A stretch of DNA of 64,000 nt from contig JAJSAM010000035.1 in NCBI GenBank assembly GCA_024274785.1, forward strand, positions 21,613-85,612, given 5' to 3'. A model generated the notes under the pieces. That model saw nothing but the letters and a program-made list of their open reading frames with translations, had not been told where the DNA came from and searched no databases. The position numbers and the translations under genes were made by a program. Within the stretch, counting starts at the first letter, position 1, and the number at the start of each line of letters is the position of its first letter. Shown in pieces: positions 34,446-42,927 of the stretch. Source of the DNA: Planctomycetota bacterium (GTDB lineage: Bacteria; Planctomycetota; JAJSAM01).

Positions 34446-36248
34446 TCACCCGCTCACGGGAGGCGCCGCCTTCTCCTCCAGGGCTTCCCAGCGCGCATAG
34501 GCCGTCGCGATCTCGGCCTCGAGCGCCCTCAAGGCCGCCTGTGCCGCGGCGATCACCTCGCCCTCCTGGCGGAAGAACGCGGGGTTGGCCATCTCATCGT
34601 GCATCCCGGCGAGCTTCACTTCAAGGGCGTCGATGCGGGAGGGCAGATCTTTCAGCTCGCGTCGCTCGTCCCCGGAGAGGGGGGAGCGCGGGCGCGCCTT
34701 CCTCGGCCGGCCACGGCGCTTCTCGCCCTTCGCCGATTTCGCGGCGGAGTCCCGCTCGATCCGATGCCGGCGATACCAGTCTGAGTATCCGCCGACGAAC
34801 TCGCCGACGCGGCCTTTCCCTCCGAGAACGAGAGTGCTCGTGACAACGTGGTCGAGCAGTTCCCGGTCGTGGCTCACCATGAGAATCGTGCCCTCGTATT
34901 CCGCCAGCAGCTCCTCGAGCACCGAAAGCGTCTCCACATCGAGGTCGTTCGTCGGCTCGTCGAGCACCAGCAGGTTCGAGGGTCTGACGAACAACCGCGC
35001 GAGGAGGAGACGATTGCGCTCGCCTCCGGAAAACTCCCGGATCGGGTTCCGGGCCTGCTCCGCGGTGAAGAGGAAGTCCCGCAGGTAGCTGATGACCTGG
35101 CGCGGCTTGCCGTTCACCATGACGGTCGGGTTGCCGTCGCTGACGTTCTCGATGGCGGTCGCGTCGGGGTCGAGGTGCGCGTGGAGTTGATCGAAGTAGG
35201 CGATCTCGAGGTTGACCCCGTGGCGGATGCTGCCTCTTTCTGGTTCGAGTTCGCCGAGGAGGAGGCGCAACAGGGTCGTCTTCCCGGTTCCGTTGGCTCC
35301 GATGATCCCCACCCGGTCTCCGCGCAGGATGGTGGTGCTGAAATCGCGCACGGCCGGTGCCCCTTCCCAGTCGAAGGAGATCTCTTTCGCTTGCATGACG
35401 AGACGGCCCGAGGGTGCGGAGGACTGGGCCTTGATCCTCACCTCACCGACCGCGTTGCGCCGGGCACTGCGCTGTTCCCGCAATTCGTAGAGGCGCCGCA
35501 CCCGGCCCATGTTCCGCTTGCGGCGCTCGCGGACGCCCTGGCGGATCCAGGTCTCCTCTTCGGCGAGCTTCCGGTCGAATTCGCTGTCGCCGTGCGCTTC
35601 TGCGGAGAGTCCGGCCTGCTTTCGTTCGATGTAGCGGTCGTAGTCGGCGGGATGACGGCTCAGGCGGCCGCGGTCGAGGTCCAGGATGCCGGTGGCGACG
35701 CTGCGCAGAAAGGCGCGGTCGTGGGTGACGAACAAGAGCCCCTTCTTCCGACGGCCAAGGAACCCCTCCAGCCAGGCGATGGCCTCGATGTCCAGGTGGT
35801 TCGTCGGCTCGTCGAGCAGGAGCAGTTCCGGGTCGTTTGCCAGCGCGCAGGCCAGCAGGGCGCGCCGCTTGAGTCCGGCGGAGAGATCCGCCACCGCGGC
35901 GTCGGCGGAGAGCCCCACGCGGGAGATCGCGGCCCGGGCGGCGTGCGCCGTCACCTGCGCGAAAGGCCTGCAGCCCATTCCGGAGGTGGCGATGTCGAGG
36001 ACCGACCCGGAGAGCCCGGTGGGGACCTGTTGCCCGAGGTAGGCCATGCGCAGCCCCGAGGGACGGAGGATCTCGCCGGCGTCCGGTTCATGCTCCCCGA
36101 GGATCACTTTGAGCAAAGTGGACTTGCCGGCGCCGTTGCGGCCGAGGAGGCAGAGGCGCTCCCCGGGTTCGACGACGAGCCCCACCTGGTCGAGGATGGG
36201 CGGTCCGCCGAACGCAACGGTGACCTGATTGATTTGCAGGAGCGGCAT
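34446..36248 (-). CDS. ABC-F family ATPase (Uup-like)
   Basis: 600 residues, two nucleotide-binding domains and no membrane segment. First domain: Walker [10 protein letters not shown], signature [11 protein letters not shown], Walker [13 protein letters not shown], switch His VTHD. Second domain: Walker [10 protein letters not shown], signature [11 protein letters not shown], Walker [16 protein letters not shown]. An ABC-F interdomain linker is present, followed by a basic Arg/Lys-rich stretch and a coiled-coil C-terminus, as in Uup. These proteins act on the ribosome or on nucleic acid rather than as transporters. Start ATG 36248 rather than an upstream in-frame codon because the preceding residues (SSGPRY...) are not family-like. 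It is divergent from the VF530 gene 26 bases away. Confidence 0.92.
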   Translation of the reverse strand: MPLLQINQVTVAFGGPPILDQVGLVVEPGERLCLLGRNGAGKSTLLKVILGEHEPDAGEILRPSGLRMAYLGQQVPTGLSGSVLDIATSGMGCRPFAQVTAHAARAAISRVGLSADAAVADLSAGLKRRALLACALANDPELLLLDEPTNHLDIEAIAWLEGFLGRRKKGLLFVTHDRAFLRSVATGILDLDRGRLSRHPADYDRYIERKQAGLSAEAHGDSEFDRKLAEEETWIRQGVRERRKRNMGRVRRLYELREQRSARRNAVGEVRIKAQSSAPSGRLVMQAKEISFDWEGAPAVRDFSTTILRGDRVGIIGANGTGKTTLLRLLLGELEPERGSIRHGVNLEIAYFDQLHAHLDPDATAIENVSDGNPTVMVNGKPRQVISYLRDFLFTAEQARNPIREFSGGERNRLLLARLFVRPSNLLVLDEPTNDLDVETLSVLEELLAEYEGTILMVSHDRELLDHVVTSTLVLGGKGRVGEFVGGYSDWYRRHRIERDSAAKSAKGEKRRGRPRKARPRSPLSGDERRELKDLPSRIDALEVKLAGMHDEMANPAFFRQEGEVIAAAQAALRALEAEIATAYARWEALEEKAAPPVSG

Positions 36249-36274
36249 CGGGCGCAGAAGATACCTTGGTCCAG

Positions 36275-36499
36275 ATGAGTGAGCAACAGCCCAACAACCC
36301 ACTGCACGGTATCACCCTCGAGAAGATCCTGACCAGTCTGGTCGCGCACTACGGCTTCGACGAGTTGGGCATCCTCATTCGAATCCGCTGTTTTCAGAGC
36401 AACCCGTCCACCAGGTCCAGTCTGAAGTTCCTGCGGAAGACCCCGTGGGCCCGGAAGAAGGTCGAGGACCTGTACCTCGCCACGCCGATGGATGACTGA
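36275..36499 (+). CDS. VF530 (DUF2132) family protein
   Basis: 74 residues: [25 protein letters not shown] and [32 protein letters not shown] are the complete VF530 signature, a small helical protein with DNA-binding-like fold. Its exact role is unknown. ATG 36275 is chosen; an in-frame TTG 9 bases earlier is possible. It shares a short divergent region with the ABC-F gene and converges with the helicase gene. Confidence 0.9.
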   Translation: MSEQQPNNPLHGITLEKILTSLVAHYGFDELGILIRIRCFQSNPSTRSSLKFLRKTPWARKKVEDLYLATPMDD

Positions 36500-36652
36500 C
36501 CGGGGCGGGTGCGCCTTGAAATCCCCCTCGGAGTGTCGGGCGCTGTCCCGATCACACCCAACGCCGCATCGTCCCCGGAACTCCGGCGAACACCTCGATC
36601 GCGGGGAGGTCGTCGAGAGCGAGGTGTTCTTCCGGGAATGGAACGATGAGCT

Positions 36653-37870
36653 CTACGCCCTGCGGCGGCGGCGTGCGGGCTTCTTCAAGCTGCCCCGGTA
36701 GGAGCGGCTCTTCGGCTTCTCCTTCGGCATCGGCACGAGCTTGGCACTCCGGCCGGTATCCACCCCCGCCACGGACTTGCGCTCGATCCGCTTGTCGACC
36801 GTGCGCTGGATGCGGAGCGCCATCGACTCGTCCTGGGGGGCGATGAGCGACCAGGCGGCTCCCGTCGCGTCGGCCCGGCCGGTGCGGCCGATACGGTGCA
36901 CGTAGTCCTCCGCCTTCATGGGGAGGTCGTAGTTCACGACGTGGCTGATGCCGGTGACGTCGATGCCGCGCGCGGCGACATCGGTCGCGACGAGGACGCG
37001 GGTCTTTCTGTGGCGGAAGGATTCGAGGGCCTTCACCCGCTGCGACTGGCTCCGGTCGCCGTGGATCACACCGGCGTTGACTCCAAAGCGCCGGAGTTTC
37101 CTGGCGACGCGATCGACCCGGCGCTTGGTCCGGGCGAAGACGAGCACGCTCTCGAGGTTCTCGCCGGTGAGGAGGTGCTGGAGCACGTCCATCTTCCGGG
37201 CCTCCTCGACCGGGTAGAAGGTCTGCTCGATCGCGTCCGGGGTGGCGGCCTTCTCCACTTCCACGCGGATCGGCTTCACGGTCACCTCGCGGGCGAGCTT
37301 GTAGATCGCGGCGATCGTGGCGGAGAACAGGAGCGTCTGGCGATCCGTCGGAAGCGCGTCGACGATGCGCCGGATGTCTGGCAAAAAGCCGATGTCGAGC
37401 ATCCGGTCGGCCTCGTCGAGGACCAGGGTCTCAAGCTGGTTGAACCGGACGTGACCGCGGTTCATGACATCGATCAGGCGGCCTGGCGTGGCGACGACGA
37501 CATCGACGCCCCGCTTGAACGCCTGGATCTGGGGGCCGATCGCCGCGCCGCCGTAGACGGTGACGAAGCGGAGGGGGAGGCCCCTCGCGAACTGCGCTCC
37601 GTGGTCCGCGACCTGCAACGCCAGCTCGCGGGTCGGGACCAGGACGAGAGCGCGGGGAGTGCGCGAGCGCCGGCCCGCAAGCAGCCCCTCGATGAGCGGA
37701 AGCATGAACGCGGCGGTCTTGCCGGTCCCGGTCTCGGCGGAGCCGAGGATGTCACGGCCCTCGAGGCCGGCGGGAATGGTCTGCTCCTGGATGGGAGTGG
37801 GCTTCGTGAACTTCATGACCCGGAGGTTCTGCTGAACGCGGGGGTCGAGATCAAAATCTGTGAACTGCAT
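36653..37870 (-). CDS. DEAD-box RNA helicase (RhlE-like)
   Basis: 405 residues. All helicase motifs are present: Q-motif FTKPTPIQEQTIP, motif I AETGTGKT, Ia PTRELALQ, Ib TPGRLID, II DEAD, III SAT, IV VLVFARTKRR, V ATDVAARGIDV, VI HRIGRTGR. The C-terminus is a short basic tail (KSRSYRGSLKKPARRRRRA), typical of the RhlE group that unwinds RNA in ribosome assembly or decay. ATG 37870 begins MQFTDFDLDPRVQQNL, the family start; longer in-frame extensions upstream do not look coding. Confidence 0.94.
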   Translation of the reverse strand: MQFTDFDLDPRVQQNLRVMKFTKPTPIQEQTIPAGLEGRDILGSAETGTGKTAAFMLPLIEGLLAGRRSRTPRALVLVPTRELALQVADHGAQFARGLPLRFVTVYGGAAIGPQIQAFKRGVDVVVATPGRLIDVMNRGHVRFNQLETLVLDEADRMLDIGFLPDIRRIVDALPTDRQTLLFSATIAAIYKLAREVTVKPIRVEVEKAATPDAIEQTFYPVEEARKMDVLQHLLTGENLESVLVFARTKRRVDRVARKLRRFGVNAGVIHGDRSQSQRVKALESFRHRKTRVLVATDVAARGIDVTGISHVVNYDLPMKAEDYVHRIGRTGRADATGAAWSLIAPQDESMALRIQRTVDKRIERKSVAGVDTGRSAKLVPMPKEKPKSRSYRGSLKKPARRRRRA

Positions 37871-38105
37871 GAGACTCCAAGAATGCGGCAAGGGTTGGTC
37901 CGAGGTGATCCGCCGCAAAGGGGGGCACTCCGGTGGTGTGGAGAACACCGACCGGTCAATCCGGGGAGGGGTGGATTCCACGCGCCATTTCGACGCAGAA
38001 GCGGAGAGGGTACCGGCAGACCCATGGCCGTCCTACGTAATTCTCTTCAGGAAATGGGGATCCGGCAGCCGCAGGCAGACCGGGGTCCGGGCGAATTGCG
38101 CCGGA

Positions 38106-39221
38106 TCAGACGCAGCCGGCGACCTGGACCTGCTCCCGGGCGGCGGCCTCGTACTCGCCGACCAGCGTGTTCATCAGGGTGCGGACCGGGACGATTTCGT
38201 TCACCCGCCACGCATTCGCGCCGGCGAAGGGGAATCCGTTTTCCAGGTTCCCGGTCTTGGCCTGCATCAGGGCGTCGCCGATGCAGTAGGGGGCTTTCTT
38301 GAAGGGGCAGCTGCTCAGGCACCTGCAGGAGCAGCGGTAGGGCTTCTTGTTGCCCGCCGCCACGTCGTCGAGGAAGGCGTTCCGGATGGCGCGGCCGGGG
38401 AGGCCCACCGGGCTGTTGATGATCATCAGGTCGCTTGGGCGAGCCTTCAGGTAGGCTTCCTTGAAGCGGATGTCCGCATCGCACTCATCGGTGGCCACGA
38501 AACGGGTCCCGAGTTGCACTCCCGAGGCCCCCATCTCCAGGAACTTCGCGATGTCGCGCCCGGTGTAGACGCCGCCCGCCGCCACCGCCGGCAGATGCCG
38601 TTCGAACCGCTCTTCGAAGGGCTTGAGAGCGTCGAGCACCGAAGGGAAGATCTCCTCCAGCGCGAACGCGGGATCTTCGATCTGCTCCCTCTTGAACCCC
38701 AGGTGTCCGCCGGCTCTCGGGCCCTCGACCACCACGCCGTCCGGGATCCTCCCGAACTTCTTCGCCCAGTGGCTGAACACGAGCTTGACCGCCCGTCCCG
38801 AGGAGACGATGGGTACGATCTGCGTCTTGGTCTCCCGGAGCCGCTCGGGGGGAACCGCCTCGGAGAAGCGCAGCGGCAGCCCGGCGCCGAGGAAGATGAC
38901 ATCCACCCCCTCGTCGAGGGCGGTATCGACGTGCTCGTTGTAGTCCGTCAGGGCGACCATGATGTTCAGGCCGATGATCCCGTCCGTCAGTGCCCGAGCC
39001 TTCCGGATCTCCGAGACCAGAGCGCGACGATTGGCCACCTTGGGCTTCTTCTTGAAATCGGGTTCGCTCATTCCGATGCAGGCGGTGGAGATGACGCCGA
39101 TGCCGCCACAGTTGGCTACCGCCTAGGAGAGCCCCGAGAGAGAAACGCCGACTCCCATGCCGCCCTGGATGATCGGAACGTCGGCGCGGAGGTGGCCGAT
39201 GCGGAGTGCGGGGATGGTCAT
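38106..39221 (-). pseudogene. Nitronate monooxygenase family (FMN, TIM-barrel) gene with an in-frame amber codon
   Basis: The family start MTIPALRIGHLRADVPIIQGGMGVGVSLSGLS (codons 1-32 from ATG 39221) is followed by TAG at 39123-39125. The same frame then continues AVANCGGIGVISTACIG and the full barrel down to 38106: GLNIMVALTDY, GAGLP, HWAKKFGRIPDGVVVEGPRAGGHLG, VAAGGVYTGRDIAKFLEMGASGVQLGTRFVATDECD, NSPVGLPGRAIRN. A Cys-rich C-terminus follows (CSCRCLSSCPFKKAPYCIG), seen in the group that binds Fe-S or is used in 2-nitropropane dioxygenase-like reductases. Translation from ATG 39071 alone would lack the FMN-binding N-terminal strand (PIIQGGMG). So it is either a recent pseudogene, a read-through gene, or a sequencing error. 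Stops elsewhere are otherwise intact. Confidence 0.8.
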
Positions 39222-39306
39222 GTGCGTCTCCCTGGGCAAGTGTCCCGAGAATTATGGATTCGAGAGCCGCCAAGGATACTCCTTTGCCGGGAATGGGGTG
39301 TTTGGG

Positions 39307-39537
39307 GTGAGTGATCCTTATGTCACAGCTGTGTTTGCGCTCCCTGGCCCGTTTTCCGCGTCGGCCGAGCTCAGCGGGCGCATCGGCATGTCCCAATCCG
39401 ATCTGTCGAAGCTCGAGCGTCGCCGGGACGTACGGGTTTCGACGCTGCGCGAGCTGGCCGATGCGGTCGGTGGTCGTCTGCGAATCCTGCTTGAAGTGGG
39501 CGGGGAGCAAGCCGAACTCGAGAGCGGAGCTTCCTGA
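39307..39537 (+). CDS. Short XRE-type helix-turn-helix protein, probably truncated
   Basis: 76 residues from a GTG at 39307. The recognisable part is SGRIGMSQSDLSKLERRRDVRVSTLRELADAVGGRLRILLEV, the second half of an XRE/HigA-like helix-turn-helix, with the LSKLERRxD-x3-STL pattern. Full members carry about 40 extra N-terminal residues with the first helices; here the preceding sequence (YVTAVFALPGPFSAS) does not match. It may be a remnant of an antitoxin. No RelE/HigB toxin lies beside it. It is divergent from the nitronate monooxygenase gene. Confidence 0.45.
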   Translation: MSDPYVTAVFALPGPFSASAELSGRIGMSQSDLSKLERRRDVRVSTLRELADAVGGRLRILLEVGGEQAELESGAS

Positions 39538-39564
39538 GCGGGCATTCGACCCCGGCCGGTCCGC

Positions 39565-40149
39565 TCACCCCACCCGGCTGAGCGATGCCTCCCGGCCGAG
39601 GTCGAACGCCTTCTCGTTGGCGTCGATGACCCGCTGGCCCTTGCTCTCGAAGGCCCGGGCCAACTCTTCCTTCAGACGCTCCGGGGGGAGCGGGAGGAAC
39701 GGGGTGGCGGCGCCCAGCATGACCGTGTTCTCGGTGCGGGGGTGGCCGGCTTCCCTGGCGAGGGCGCGGGTGTCCACCAGGACGTGGTTTCCGACCCGGC
39801 GCAGGCTCTGGAGCACCTTCTCGATCTTCGGGTAGTCGGGGATGTTCACGAAGGGGGAGGCCGAAGAGACCAGCGCGCCGTCTGCCTTCATGTGGCCGAG
39901 GTAACGGAGCGCTTCCATCGGTTCGACGGAGAGGATCAGGTCGGCCTTGCCTCTCGGGATCAGGTCGCTGTGGATCGGCTCATCCGCCAGGCGCAAGTGG
40001 CTCTGGACGGCGCCGCCGCGCTGGGCCATGCCGTGGACCTCGGCCTGCTTGATGTGAAGACCTTCCTTCAAGGCGACCATGTCGAGCAGCGCGGCGATGG
40101 AGAGGATGCCCTGGCCACCGACTCCGCAAAGGATGATGTCGCACTTCAT
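39565..40149 (-). CDS. iorB: Indolepyruvate:ferredoxin oxidoreductase, beta subunit
   Basis: 194 residues, usual length. CDIILCGVGGQGILSIAALLDMVALKEGL and AEVHGMAQRGGAVQSHLRLADEPIHSDLIPRGKADLILSVEPMEALRYL are the gamma/beta-type domain of 2-oxoacid:ferredoxin oxidoreductases. With IorA it oxidatively decarboxylates aryl pyruvates (from Trp, Phe, Tyr) to aryl-acetyl-CoA, reducing ferredoxin. The start overlaps the iorA stop by 4 bases (ATGA), so the two are translationally coupled. Confidence 0.92.
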   Translation of the reverse strand: MKCDIILCGVGGQGILSIAALLDMVALKEGLHIKQAEVHGMAQRGGAVQSHLRLADEPIHSDLIPRGKADLILSVEPMEALRYLGHMKADGALVSSASPFVNIPDYPKIEKVLQSLRRVGNHVLVDTRALAREAGHPRTENTVMLGAATPFLPLPPERLKEELARAFESKGQRVIDANEKAFDLGREASLSRVG

Positions 40150-41780
40150 TTCGCCTCCTCCTCCGCCTTCTTCGCCTTCTTCGCCTTGTTGACGCGCTTG
40201 ATCTCCTGGATGCAGATCCGCGCGGCGATGACCACGGAGACACCCTGGTGCTCGAACTCCTCGTTCAGCACCCGGGTGATGGTATCGCGTTCGCGGGAGA
40301 TGGGGTTGACGATCCGGACGTGCTCCTCCGGAACGCCAAGGCCCTTCACCAGCTTCTCGAGGTTGGGCCCGCTGGCGGCGGTCTTCTGGCCGCCGGTCAT
40401 GCCTACCGTGGAGTTGTCGAGGATGACGAGGGTGACCGGCGTGTCTTCGAGAATCGCGTCCATAAGGCCGGTCATGCCGGAGTGCACGAAGGTGGAGTCC
40501 CCGATGACCGCGACCGCCGGAGAGAGCCCCGCCCTCGCTGCGCCGATGGCCATGCTGATCGATGCGCCCATGTCCACACAACTGTGGATGGCCTCGTAGG
40601 GAGGGAGGGCGCCCAGAGTGTAGCAGCCGATGTCGGCGAAGACGCGACCGCCGCCGAAGGGCTTCAGCGCGACCTTCATCGCCTCGAAGGCGTCGGCGTG
40701 CGGGCAGCCGGAGCAGAGTGCCGGTGGACGCGGCGCCAGGGGACCGGACGGGGGCGGGGTCTCGTGACCGGTGCGGTTCAAGGCGCCCAGGACGATGTCG
40801 GGGGTCAGCTCACCGGTGCGCGGGACGGTGCCGTCGAAACGGCCATGGACCTTCATCCGACCGCGTGTGGGGTAGCCGCGAAGCTTGTCCTCGAGGAACG
40901 GATAGCCGTCTTCGAGGAGCAGCACCTCGTCGACCGAAGCGAGCAGTTCCTCCAGCTCGTTCTCGCAGACCGGATAGCCGAAGACGTGCAGCGTGGGAGG
41001 CATCTCCTCGCCCTCTCCAAAGCACTCCTTCAGGTAGTTCCAGGCAATGCCGGTGCAGATGATTCCGAGAGGACCCTTCTCCACGCCATGACGTCGGCAG
41101 CACTGAACCTCGGCGAGCGCCGCCTTCACTTCCTTCTGCTTCTCGACCAGGCGCCGGTATCCGTCCCGGGCGATCGACGGGAGGAGGATCCAGGAGCGGG
41201 ACTCGGACGGCTTCAGCGGGTTCTGGGGGCGAGGCGCGCTGGTGCGCACCACGGCCCGGCTGTGGGCCAGGCGGGTCACGATGCGGATCATCACCGGCAG
41301 GGCGAGCCGCTCCGAGATGTCGAAGGCCTGCCGCACCAGGTCGTAGGCCTGCTGCTGGTCGGACGGCTCGATGCAGGGGATCATCGCGAAGTGGGCGTAG
41401 TACCGGCTGTCCTGTTCGTTCTGGGAGGAGTGCATGCCGGGGTCGTCGGCCACCGCCAGGACCAGGCCGCCGGTAACGCCGGTGATGCCGGAGTTCACGA
41501 AGGCGTCCGCGGCGACGTTCAGGCCGACGTGCTTCATCGAGACCAGGGCCCGCTTTCCCGCGTAAGACATGCCGAGGGCCTCCTCGAAGGCCACCTTCTC
41601 GTTCGTGGACCAGCGGGCGGCGATATCCGGGTGCTTCTGCCGCTCGACGAACTCGAAGATCTCGGTGGAGGGCGTCCCGGGGTAGGCGAATGCCCCGGAA
41701 ATGCCGGCGTGAATAGCCCCGAGGGCGATCGCCTCGTCACCGAGGAGCATCTCCGCGGCGGTCTCTGGCTTTTTGATCAT
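40146..41780 (-). CDS. iorA: Indolepyruvate:ferredoxin oxidoreductase, alpha subunit, without C-terminal ferredoxin domain
   Basis: 544 residues. LLGDEAIALGAIHAGISGAFAYPGTPSTEI is the N-terminal PFOR domain, MKHVGLNVAADAFVNSGITGVTGGLVLAVADDPGMHSSQNEQDSR is family-typical, and PPALCSGCPH, then IGCYTLGALPPYEAIHSCVDMG, VIGDSTFVHSGMTGLM and DNSTVGMTGGQ form the ThDP site. Canonical IorA is about 600-650 residues and ends with two [4Fe-4S] sites. This one ends after the ThDP domain with a Lys/Ala/Glu tail (KRVNKAKKAKKAEEEAK), so the internal ferredoxin is missing. A separate ferredoxin would have to take the electrons; none is in the window. ATG 41780 is the family start. Confidence 0.92.
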   Translation of the reverse strand: MIKKPETAAEMLLGDEAIALGAIHAGISGAFAYPGTPSTEIFEFVERQKHPDIAARWSTNEKVAFEEALGMSYAGKRALVSMKHVGLNVAADAFVNSGITGVTGGLVLAVADDPGMHSSQNEQDSRYYAHFAMIPCIEPSDQQQAYDLVRQAFDISERLALPVMIRIVTRLAHSRAVVRTSAPRPQNPLKPSESRSWILLPSIARDGYRRLVEKQKEVKAALAEVQCCRRHGVEKGPLGIICTGIAWNYLKECFGEGEEMPPTLHVFGYPVCENELEELLASVDEVLLLEDGYPFLEDKLRGYPTRGRMKVHGRFDGTVPRTGELTPDIVLGALNRTGHETPPPSGPLAPRPPALCSGCPHADAFEAMKVALKPFGGGRVFADIGCYTLGALPPYEAIHSCVDMGASISMAIGAARAGLSPAVAVIGDSTFVHSGMTGLMDAILEDTPVTLVILDNSTVGMTGGQKTAASGPNLEKLVKGLGVPEEHVRIVNPISRERDTITRVLNEEFEHQGVSVVIAARICIQEIKRVNKAKKAKKAEEEAK

Positions 41781-41988
41781 GGTTTCACCTGACGTGCAGA
41801 CGGGAGTGGGTGTCCGGTGTGCAAACGCGGGGCCAGCCCCACCGGGACGGTATCTTCGCGAATCAGGCTTGCTGCGGCGATGGCCACCCTCCTCATTTCG
41901 CGGGAAATTCCCCGTGCGACTGGGTAAAAACGACCCTCCGGAGGGCAATCCGTAGAGAATGTCACTGGCCCACGAGGAGGACGTTCCG

Positions 41989-42699
41989 ATGCGTTGTGAT
42001 CGTTGTCAGCAGAGCAACCCCGAAGACAACAAGTTCTGTGGCGAGTGCGGTTTCCCCCTCCGGGAGCGCGTCCCGGACGAGCGGATCCTTAAAGCCCTCG
42101 AGCACCAGGAAAAAGGCGATCTCGAGGCCGCCCGGGTTCTGCTCCGGCGTATCGACAAGGAAGACCCCTGGTACTTCACCGCCCTGCGCCTGCTCGGCGA
42201 TCTCCTGTACCACGAGGGCCAGGTCGAAAAGTCCGCCGAGTGCTACCGCAAGGCCGGTGAAGGCAACAGCCAGTTCACCGACGTCTGGTACGACCTCGGC
42301 ATTGCCCAGTACCACGCCGGCCACATGCTCGAGGCCCGGGAGTCCTACGAGAAGACCCTGAGACTGGACCCCGAGTACCACGCCGCCCACTACCGCCTCG
42401 GCATCACGCTCTACCACATGGGTAATCTCGAAGAGGCGCTGAAGGAGTTCAAGGAGTGCCTGCTCCTGACCCCTGAATTCGCGATGGCCAACTACCACAT
42501 GGGCGTTGTGCTCTGCCGTCTGGGCCGCTACAAGGAAGGCCGCCAGTACCTCGAGCAATACCTCGACAACCACCCCTGGGATGCCCCGGCCAAGTACCAC
42601 CTCGGCATGATCTGCGCCAGAGAGGGTGAGCAGGATTGCGCGGAGCGCTACCTGTCCGGCATCCCGGAGTTCAAGACGGGAATCCCGAAGTTCGGCTAG
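41989..42699 (+). CDS. Zinc-ribbon TPR protein
   Basis: 236 residues from ATG 41989, preceded by GAGGAGG. The N-terminal MRCDRCQQSNPEDNKFCGECG is a four-Cys zinc ribbon. Then TPRs: ILKALEHQEKGDLEAARVLLRRI, AECYRKAGEGNSQFTDVWYDLGIAQYH, LEARESYEKTLRLDPEYHAAHYRLGITLYH, EALKEFKECLLLTPEFAMANYHMGVVL. A zinc ribbon with TPRs suggests a cytoplasmic scaffold. It lies between iorAB and the acyl-CoA synthetase gene but on the opposite strand, so a functional link to them is uncertain. ATG 41959 upstream is less supported. Confidence 0.85.
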   Translation: MRCDRCQQSNPEDNKFCGECGFPLRERVPDERILKALEHQEKGDLEAARVLLRRIDKEDPWYFTALRLLGDLLYHEGQVEKSAECYRKAGEGNSQFTDVWYDLGIAQYHAGHMLEARESYEKTLRLDPEYHAAHYRLGITLYHMGNLEEALKEFKECLLLTPEFAMANYHMGVVLCRLGRYKEGRQYLEQYLDNHPWDAPAKYHLGMICAREGEQDCAERYLSGIPEFKTGIPKFG

Positions 42700-42720
42700 T
42701 CACCACGGGCACCACCCTTC

Positions 42721-42764
42721 GGTCGCTTTGCGACCTTCGGGTTGGCGGGACGCTGGCGCGTCCC
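42721..42764. terminator. Two adjacent hairpins between convergent genes
   Basis: GGTCGC-TTT-GCGACC (42721-42735) is a perfect 6-bp stem with a 3-base loop. GGGACGC (42747-42753) and GCGTCCC (42758-42764) form a second perfect 7-bp stem with a TGGC loop, followed by TCCCC. They lie between the TPR gene and the converging acyl-CoA synthetase gene and can terminate both. The second resembles palindromes at 4702-4721 and 56769-56792. I see no gene in 42700-42927. Confidence 0.6.
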
Positions 42765-42927
42765 TCCCCTACACGCTGACGCCGGAGGCGGAGGTCTGCG
42801 ATGGGGCGTGGCGGTTGGCTGCCGGCATCGCGAAGGCGCTTCGCTCCGCCCCGAATCACCTGAGGGGGATTCGGCACTCAACCTGAGTGGCGGTGATACC
42901 CCTTGTGCGGCTGGTTCGGACGGCCGC

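Noticed and set aside
36492..36701. A 69-residue plus-strand frame after the VF530 gene
   Set aside because: It overlaps the 3' end of the helicase gene on the other strand, has no ribosome site and resembles no protein.
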